Shown in pieces: positions 7,873-12,673 of a stretch of DNA of 12,673 nucleotides. Source of the DNA: Ramicandelaber brevisporus (taxonomy: Eukaryota > Kickxellomycota > Ramicandelaberales > Ramicandelaberaceae); the NCBI GenBank assembly GCA_025201865.1, contig MU603267.1:1-12673 (forward strand). Direction: 5' to 3'. The notes under the pieces were generated by a model, which ran no database searches, was not told the origin of the DNA, and was given only the letters and a program-made list of their open reading frames with translations. A program made the position numbers and the translations under genes. Each line of letters begins with the position of its first letter. The first letter of the stretch is position 1.

Positions 7873-9258
7873 ATGTCTCATCAGATCGAGCCTGAGAAAC
7901 ACGGCTTCGTCCCGTACGAAATGCCGCCATCAGCCACCTCCAAGAACCCAGCTCCGTTCCAAACGGGTCTCTACTCGCCGCTGCGGTATCGGCCAATTTG
8001 CTGCTGCTTCGGTCGCAAAGTCACGCGCCGCACGTTTTGGATCGTTGTTGGTGTCGAAATCACACTGGCTCTGCTGCTTGCATTCTTGCTCGCATTCTTC
8101 TTTTGGGTTCGTACGCCGGTTGTGCAGATTGTGGGGATGGCCGGAGCTGGCAAACTGAATCTGGGCGAGAATCCAGTGTTTAATCCAATGCTGCCAGAGC
8201 CATTCCCGATGCAGTTTGCGCAAAAGACTGTCGGTCAGCTGAAATGGACGCCGCGGTGGCACGTTGAGTCAGCGGCTGGATTGGACTTGGACGAGTCGGT
8301 GAAAGAGACAAAGAATGACGAGTTGGCACCAAATCGCGCGGCACTGGCTCGCTCAGACGATGTGTCTCCACTGGGCGGCGGCGGCATTCCGATCAAGATC
8401 ACCACTTTCCAGAATCCGACTAGAGAAGCACTGATCACTCCGCGTCTTGGCAGTGATGCAGGCTCAGCCAATTCACTGACTGGTGCTGATTTTGTCCAGA
8501 TATATGACCGCAACGGTGTCCACGCCGGCCAGCAGTGGATCCCAGGCACCAAGGGTGTTCAGGTGGTCAACTCTAGCATTGTGTTCCGCTTTGATACGCT
8601 GGTCATGGTCGAGAATCCAAACTACATCTCCAGCCGCATTGATTCGATCCAGTCCATCTTCTTTATGCCAGACTACGACCGCGAGCACAGTGTTGGCTGG
8701 GCCAATGCATCTGAGCTGTATCTGACTCGCCGCACCAACATGACTTTTGCCATGCCGATTGAAGCTCGCTACGACTTGAATTCGGACCCAAAGCGCCGTG
8801 CCCTGTTGGACATTGCCTGGCGCTGCGGCGTGTTGAGCGACGGCTTGCTTGGCGGGCTGCTTAGGCTATTACCGCCGGGCTGGCTCGGTTTACCCCCTGG
8901 CACTGATTTGAGCAAGCAGCAAAAGCTCAAGTTTGAGTACGAGTCAGTGGCGCAGTACAAGGCATTGGCCAGTTACGGAACCATGACTACTGGCCGAACG
9001 GAGATTGAGTGCGAATGTCCGACAAATAGTCTTGGAGATGACATGCTGCCTGGCATCGGAAACATTGGTCAGTTCGTCAAGGAGCTAATCGCCGCTTTGC
9101 TTCGTGGTGACAACCCAGTGACTGCAACGAGCGCAGCTTCTTCCCCATCAACATCGTCATCAACACCCTCCGCAACGTCATCATCGACCCCGTCTTCGTC
9201 CACTACGTCATCCTCATCACTGCGGGTGTCAAACTTCACGCCAACATTACTATTTTAA
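7873..9258 (+). CDS. Single-pass membrane protein, LEA-2/NDR1-like (tentative)
   Basis: This 461-residue protein was not recognised as a named gene. A cytosolic N-terminus of about 54 residues ends in CCC (43-45) and a basic RKVTRR patch. A strong transmembrane helix follows (about 55-78), then a large C-terminal part, giving type II topology. The triple Cys beside the membrane suits palmitoylation. Residues about 230-320 (SSIVFRFDTLVMVENPNYISS followed by beta-rich sequence) resemble the NPN-containing core of LEA-2 domains, found in plant NDR1/HIN1-like proteins and in fungal membrane proteins of similar layout. Sequons at Asn233, Asn278, Asn289 and Asn454 would be extracytosolic. Cys379 and Cys381 form a CEC motif. 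Residues 416-449 are almost only Ser/Thr/Pro/Ala, as in O-glycosylated cell-wall stalks. The end is not hydrophobic enough for a clear GPI signal. The start ATG has A at -3. Confidence 0.75.
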   Translation: MSHQIEPEKHGFVPYEMPPSATSKNPAPFQTGLYSPLRYRPICCCFGRKVTRRTFWIVVGVEITLALLLAFLLAFFFWVRTPVVQIVGMAGAGKLNLGENPVFNPMLPEPFPMQFAQKTVGQLKWTPRWHVESAAGLDLDESVKETKNDELAPNRAALARSDDVSPLGGGGIPIKITTFQNPTREALITPRLGSDAGSANSLTGADFVQIYDRNGVHAGQQWIPGTKGVQVVNSSIVFRFDTLVMVENPNYISSRIDSIQSIFFMPDYDREHSVGWANASELYLTRRTNMTFAMPIEARYDLNSDPKRRALLDIAWRCGVLSDGLLGGLLRLLPPGWLGLPPGTDLSKQQKLKFEYESVAQYKALASYGTMTTGRTEIECECPTNSLGDDMLPGIGNIGQFVKELIAALLRGDNPVTATSAASSPSTSSSTPSATSSSTPSSSTTSSSSLRVSNFTPTLLF

Positions 9259-10244
9259 ACGCAAAGTCAAAAACATCATCAAAAACAAAAACAGAAACAA
9301 AAAAGTGACTATTTTAACAAAAAAAATGACGTACATGCTCTCGGTTCATATGCGGGGTGCAGCATCGGTTTGAGACCCTTTAAAAAAAAAAGCAAGTCTC
9401 GGTGGCGTATTTTGTGCCAAAAAGAACACATCGCAGCGTGACCAACCCGCTCACATACGCCCGCACGCCCACGCACACACACACACGCACAAGTACCCAA
9501 CAACAACATCAGACCACCACCACGACGAAGACGAGCTCACCACCGCGCTGTCGACTCATACTTTTCGCTACTGACTGCACGCAAGCTCACGGTGTCAAAA
9601 AATTAATCCATAATTGGATCCACCGCGACCACGGAGCCAGACTGAGGTTTAGTGCTACCTCAACGACCTGCGCAGCATAAGAGTAGACGCACTTGTTCGA
9701 CTTTCACTCTCCTCTCAAAGAAACACTCCCACGCTTCGTTTTCTTTTTGCTCGCACTTCCAGGACAGCTTCACTTCCACAAACCAGCATTCATTGTCACT
9801 GTCACAACTTTTTTTTTCTCTTCCCTTGCTAGCCTTTGGACCACAAGCAAAACAAACAACTTCGGCCTCCTCGTATAACTTTGGTCTGGTTTTGGTCATC
9901 TTCGCTGGAGATCGAGAGCACGCAGGTTTTTAGCTTCTTCATTCTCACGCCATACCATCCGAACTTCCAATCTGGCTCGAAAGTGACAAACATCCCGTCG
10001 CACCACCACTAATAGCATTCATCCCGAGAGCAAAGAACGAGAAACCATCGTCGTTGCACAAGCGTTCGCTAGGTGATTCACCATCTGTCATCCCGAACTC
10101 TGTTCTCTTTTACACCGAGCCCTCATCCTCATCCTCACCTTCCTCCGTTTACCCTCTATTCATTCATTCATTCATTCATTCATTCTCTATTCTGCGAGAG
10201 ACCCACCTTTTATTTACTTCGTGTCACACAACGTCGCACCATAC
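9259..10244. promoter_or_regulatory. Spacer and 5' leader of serine dehydratase
   Basis: This 986-bp region has an A-rich first part (9255-9330), a CA-rich stretch near 9474-9486, and a CT-rich second half (about 9700-10210) that probably includes the dehydratase promoter and leader. A CCAAT at 9967-9971 and a tataac near 9874 are visible, but neither can be tied to a transcription start. Short plus-strand frames here (60-93 codons) are Ser/Leu/His-rich low-complexity translations and are not called. No tRNA-like B box was seen. Confidence 0.5.
10158..10185. repeat. Tetranucleotide microsatellite attc x7
   Basis: Seven perfect tandem copies of attc, 60 bp before the dehydratase ATG, within the presumed 5' leader. 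Length variation here would change the leader but not the protein. Confidence 0.95.
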
Positions 10245-12182
10245 ATGATGCTATATCGCAGCCGTCTCGCTTCCACGGCTGGCAAAGCCATGCGCATGCC
10301 AGTTTCATCAGTCCGTCAGCTCAGCACCATGCCAACAAGAATGTCTGCCATTCAGATCCCAAACAGACCGCAGCAATTGCAATCGCAGAATCGCCCAACC
10401 AGAGTCACCTCAGCTTTTACACCGGCTACCATCAGGCGGCTTTCCACATCGTCAACCAGCACTCAGGATAACCATTCATCAACTGCAGAAGCCGCTTCCT
10501 CTTCGGCGCAGTCAGCTTCAGACCCAGATACCGCTTCAGCCACAGAAACCAGTCACGCCGTTGTGTCGACATTTGACTTGTTCTCGATTGGCATCGGTCC
10601 GTCGTCCAGTCACACTGTCGGCCCCATGCGTGCTGCCAAGATCTTCATCGACGATCTCGTCCATGCCAACATCCTCGACCGCGTACACACAATCCGCGTC
10701 GACCTCTACGGCTCCCTAGCTCTCACGGGCCACGGACACGGCACTCCCGGAGCGATTCTCATGGGCCTCGAAGGCGAGACTCCCGAGACTGTCGAGACAA
10801 CCACCATCCAGCCTCGTCTATCGGCCATGCAAACCACCAGCTCAATCTCGCTCAACTCGACTCATCGCGTCCCATTCAGCCCATTGAAGGACGTTGTCTT
10901 CCACAGATTCGAGACATTGCCACAGCATCCAAACGGTATGCGGTTCACTGTGCTCGACTCCAACGCTGATTTGCTGGCGACTAACGAGTACTTTTCGATT
11001 GGCGGTGGCTTCGTTGTCAACGAGAAGACGCAGCTTGCTCATGGTGAGAACGTGTTTTACAAGACGCAGCATGATGTCGAAGTTAGCGATGTTCGTGAGT
11101 GCCAGGATTTGATCGATGCTGCATTGCCATTCCACAACAGCGCTGAGCTGCTCCAAGTGTGTCAGCGCACGGGCATGACTATCGCGCAGGTTGTGTACGA
11201 AAACGAGCTGCAGTGGAGAACACGAGAGCAGGTTCGTGAGAAGGTGCATGCCATCTGGCAAACAATGGATATGAGCATCCGCAATGGATGTCTGGCTGGA
11301 GATGGTGAGCTGCTTCCGGGATCACTGCGTGTGAGAAGGCGGGCACCTGGCCTGTACAAGAAGTTGATGCGTGGCATGTTCGGCGGCGGCTCGGTTAGTG
11401 CTGCGGGCACATCGCCAGTTCCATCCAATGATGGCTCGATTACAGCTGGTAACGATTCATCATTCGCGGGTCAAACTGAGCACCAGCAGCACCAGCACCA
11501 GCAACAGCAGCAGATTCAGCCATACACCTCACGGAATGCCAACCTGCTTCAGATGCTGTCTCCTCGTCGCCACCAGCGCCGCCTTGTTCTTCCAGCACTT
11601 GACTATCTGTCCGTGTACGCCATTGCAGTCAACGAAGAGAATGCTGCAGGTGGTCGCGTCGTAACTGCTCCAACCAACGGAGCTGCTGGTGTCATTCCAG
11701 CTGTTCTCAAGTACTATCTCGAGTTCATTTCCGACGACCCAGAGCGCGACATCTTCGAGTTCCTCTTTACTGCGGCGGCAGTTGGTATGCTGTACAAGCG
11801 TGGTGCCAGTATCTCCGCTGCCGAAATGGGCTGCCAAGGTGAAGTTGGCGTTGCATGCTCAATGGCCGCTGCCGCATTCACAGCCGTGATGGGAGGCAGT
11901 CCTGCCCAAGTTGAAAACGCCGCTGAGATTGGCATTGAACACAACCTTGGATTAACGTGCGACCCGGTTGACGGACTGGTGCAGATTCCGTGCATTGAGC
12001 GCAACGCGCTCGGCGCTGTCAAGGCGGTGACGGCTGCGCAGCTGGCGCTGAACGGCGACGGGATGCACCGCGTGTCGCTCGACAACGCCATCGAGACGAT
12101 GCGCCAGACCGGCCTGGACATGCAGTCCAAGTACAAGGAGACGTCGCTCGGCGGCCTCGCCGTGAACGTGCCGGTCTGCTAA
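10245..12182 (+). CDS. L-serine dehydratase, iron-sulfur (bacterial single-chain type), probable mitochondrial
   Basis: The enzyme converts L-serine to pyruvate and ammonia using a [4Fe-4S] cluster rather than PLP. It has 645 residues. The first 100 are rich in Arg, Ser and Thr with almost no acids, beginning [18 protein letters not shown], a typical mitochondrial presequence. The beta domain opens with [14 protein letters not shown] (114-127). The alpha domain has [20 protein letters not shown] (463-482). The four Cys fit the cluster ligands: Cys530 in EMGCQGEVG, Cys572 and Cys583 in [16 protein letters not shown], and the C-terminal Cys645. Spacings of 42, 11 and 62 equal those I recall for Legionella enzyme ligands (343, 385, 396, 458). 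A low-complexity insert (about 379-445, Gln/His-rich) separates the domains. The start is ATG 10245 (a second ATG follows); the frame runs up to GTG 10221, an unlikely start. The last 81 codons lie in the inverted repeat and have very different codon usage. Confidence 0.93.
   Translation: MMLYRSRLASTAGKAMRMPVSSVRQLSTMPTRMSAIQIPNRPQQLQSQNRPTRVTSAFTPATIRRLSTSSTSTQDNHSSTAEAASSSAQSASDPDTASATETSHAVVSTFDLFSIGIGPSSSHTVGPMRAAKIFIDDLVHANILDRVHTIRVDLYGSLALTGHGHGTPGAILMGLEGETPETVETTTIQPRLSAMQTTSSISLNSTHRVPFSPLKDVVFHRFETLPQHPNGMRFTVLDSNADLLATNEYFSIGGGFVVNEKTQLAHGENVFYKTQHDVEVSDVRECQDLIDAALPFHNSAELLQVCQRTGMTIAQVVYENELQWRTREQVREKVHAIWQTMDMSIRNGCLAGDGELLPGSLRVRRRAPGLYKKLMRGMFGGGSVSAAGTSPVPSNDGSITAGNDSSFAGQTEHQQHQHQQQQQIQPYTSRNANLLQMLSPRRHQRRLVLPALDYLSVYAIAVNEENAAGGRVVTAPTNGAAGVIPAVLKYYLEFISDDPERDIFEFLFTAAAVGMLYKRGASISAAEMGCQGEVGVACSMAAAAFTAVMGGSPAQVENAAEIGIEHNLGLTCDPVDGLVQIPCIERNALGAVKAVTAAQLALNGDGMHRVSLDNAIETMRQTGLDMQSKYKETSLGGLAVNVPVC
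11478..11516 (+). repeat. CAG/CAC (Gln/His) repeat inside dehydratase
   Basis: cag/cac/caa triplets encode a Gln/His run of 13 residues inside the insert between the beta domain and the alpha-domain core. Bacterial relatives have only a short linker there. Confidence 0.85.
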
Positions 12183-12283
12183 CGGCAGCGGCTGGAACAG
12201 CGCCGCTCTCCCCTCCTCGAGAGGCTGGCTCGTAACAAGGTTTAAATGCGCATATTATCTATAGAGTACATCTCACAGAGTGT
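12183..12283. other. Convergent 101-bp spacer between dehydratase and MFS stops
   Basis: The two genes face tail to tail with only 101 bp between stop codons, so their 3' UTRs probably overlap. The dehydratase side is GC-rich and the MFS side is AT-rich. No AATAAA was seen on either strand. The same spacer recurs inverted at 391-491. Confidence 0.8.
12187..12207 (+). other. Small hairpin just after the dehydratase stop
   Basis: agcggctg pairs with cagc-gc-cgct around a three-base gaa loop: eight base pairs with a two-base bulge, starting four bases after the TAA. An inverted copy lies at 467-487. It may shape the 3' UTR or be chance in GC-rich DNA. Confidence 0.35.
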
Positions 12284-12673
12284 TTAATTGTCATGCTTTT
12301 GTTCAGCGGAGCGAACCGACGGGGTCTTTTCGGCGTCGGCAGCAGCCTGCTCGGAGCGGGTGGCAGTGGATAGCGCGGCGGATTGAGCGGTTGCAGCGGC
12401 GGCAGTGGCAGCAGCGGCAGCCTTCTTGGCGGCCAGGTGCCTGCGGATCGGCAGCTGGGCAACGACGATGGATGTCGCCGCGAGGATGCCGAAGATCACA
12501 AGCATCGCCTTGCGGTAGCCGATGGCATCGACCAGCACGCCGGCAATCAGCGGACCCAGGATGATGCCGCCGGCCCAGAACACGTTGAAGATCGAGAACA
12601 GCTGGCCGGTCGCGCCGCCGCCAAGCTCCTGCATCCGCGTGCTCATCTCGGGCATCAGCGGCACCACGCACAC
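12284..12673 (-). CDS. MFS transporter, C-terminal part (5' end cut by window edge), right copy
   Basis: Identical to the fragment at 1-390: 129 residues, last two membrane helices, Ala-rich charged tail, TAA at 12284-12286. The gene continues beyond the right edge, so its N-terminal helices and start are missing. Here the fragment is convergent with a complete dehydratase gene, which makes this copy the better candidate for a working locus. The transported substrate is unknown. Confidence 0.72.
   Translation of the reverse strand: MCVVPLMPEMSTRMQELGGGATGQLFSIFNVFWAGGIILGPLIAGVLVDAIGYRKAMLVIFGILAATSIVVAQLPIRRHLAAKKAAAAATAAAATAQSAALSTATRSEQAAADAEKTPSVRSAEQKHDN

Larger units (their letters stand above)
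11937..12673. repeat. Right arm of 737-bp perfect inverted repeat
   Basis: Reverse complement of 1-737. The inner edge falls at the first base of a Glu codon of the dehydratase (residue 565 of 645). Unlike the left arm, the sequence continues here into the rest of an intact dehydratase frame, so this arm looks like the parental arrangement. It holds the dehydratase 3' end, a 101-bp spacer and the MFS 3' end. Confidence 0.97.

Noticed and set aside
10221-10244. Starting the dehydratase at 10221 (653 residues)
   Set aside because: The codon is GTG. In a eukaryotic gene the ATG at 10245, which also begins a presequence-like stretch, is the better start.
9259-10244. tRNA or other structured RNA gene in the spacers
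   Set aside because: No GGTTCGA-type B box with a matching acceptor stem was found by eye in any spacer. A covariance-model scan would be decisive.
11714-12136. 140-codon antisense frame in the dehydratase
   Set aside because: An antisense shadow of a conserved enzyme domain, with no recognisable features.
1-12673. Composite transposon or viral genome bounded by terminal inverted repeats
   Set aside because: The arms contain host-type gene 3' ends. No transposase, integrase, polymerase, capsid gene or target-site duplication was found, and the enclosed genes are ordinary cellular genes.

Overview
The window is nuclear DNA of a eukaryote, most likely a fungus and probably an early-diverging one (moderate to low certainty). 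It carries four long, uninterrupted, eukaryote-style genes separated by 0.3 to 1.9 kb of low-complexity spacer. The proteins have poly-Q, poly-N and Ser/Thr tracts, one has a Yck-type casein kinase 1 domain, and one has a mitochondrial-type presequence. There are no Shine-Dalgarno sites or operons. No intron is needed to keep any of the four frames open.

Layout, left to right. 1-737 is one arm of a perfect 737-bp inverted repeat. It holds the 3' end of an MFS transporter gene (plus strand) and the last 81 codons of an L-serine dehydratase gene (minus strand), tail to tail. 738-1081 is spacer with a purine-rich run. 1082-4138 (minus) encodes a 1018-residue Yck/CK1-gamma-like casein kinase 1 with very long N- and C-terminal extensions. 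4139-6007 is the divergent upstream region shared with the next gene, rich in purine runs and short tandem repeats. 6008-7597 (plus) encodes a 529-residue class B flavoprotein monooxygenase (Baeyer-Villiger/FMO type). 7873-9258 (plus) encodes a 461-residue single-pass membrane protein that resembles LEA-2/NDR1-like proteins. 9259-10244 is spacer and 5' leader. 10245-12182 (plus) encodes a 645-residue iron-sulfur L-serine dehydratase of the bacterial single-chain type. 12284-12673 (minus) is the same MFS 3' end as at the left edge. The right arm of the inverted repeat is 11937-12673.

The genes do not form an obvious pathway. The kinase would act in signalling at the plasma membrane. The monooxygenase would oxidise ketones or soft nucleophiles. 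The dehydratase would make pyruvate and ammonia from serine, probably in mitochondria. The MFS protein is a transporter.

The most unusual structure is the inverted repeat. Both window ends stop at exactly the same base of the MFS gene. The right arm contains the intact dehydratase 3' end, while the left arm is cut in mid-codon-frame and joined to unrelated sequence. Inside the dehydratase gene, third-codon-position GC jumps from 33/63 codons to 60/63 codons just inside the repeat. This could be an assembly chimera or haplotype join, or a real inverted segmental duplication with gene conversion. The sequence alone does not decide. No mobile element, tRNA, rRNA, CRISPR array or viral gene was found.
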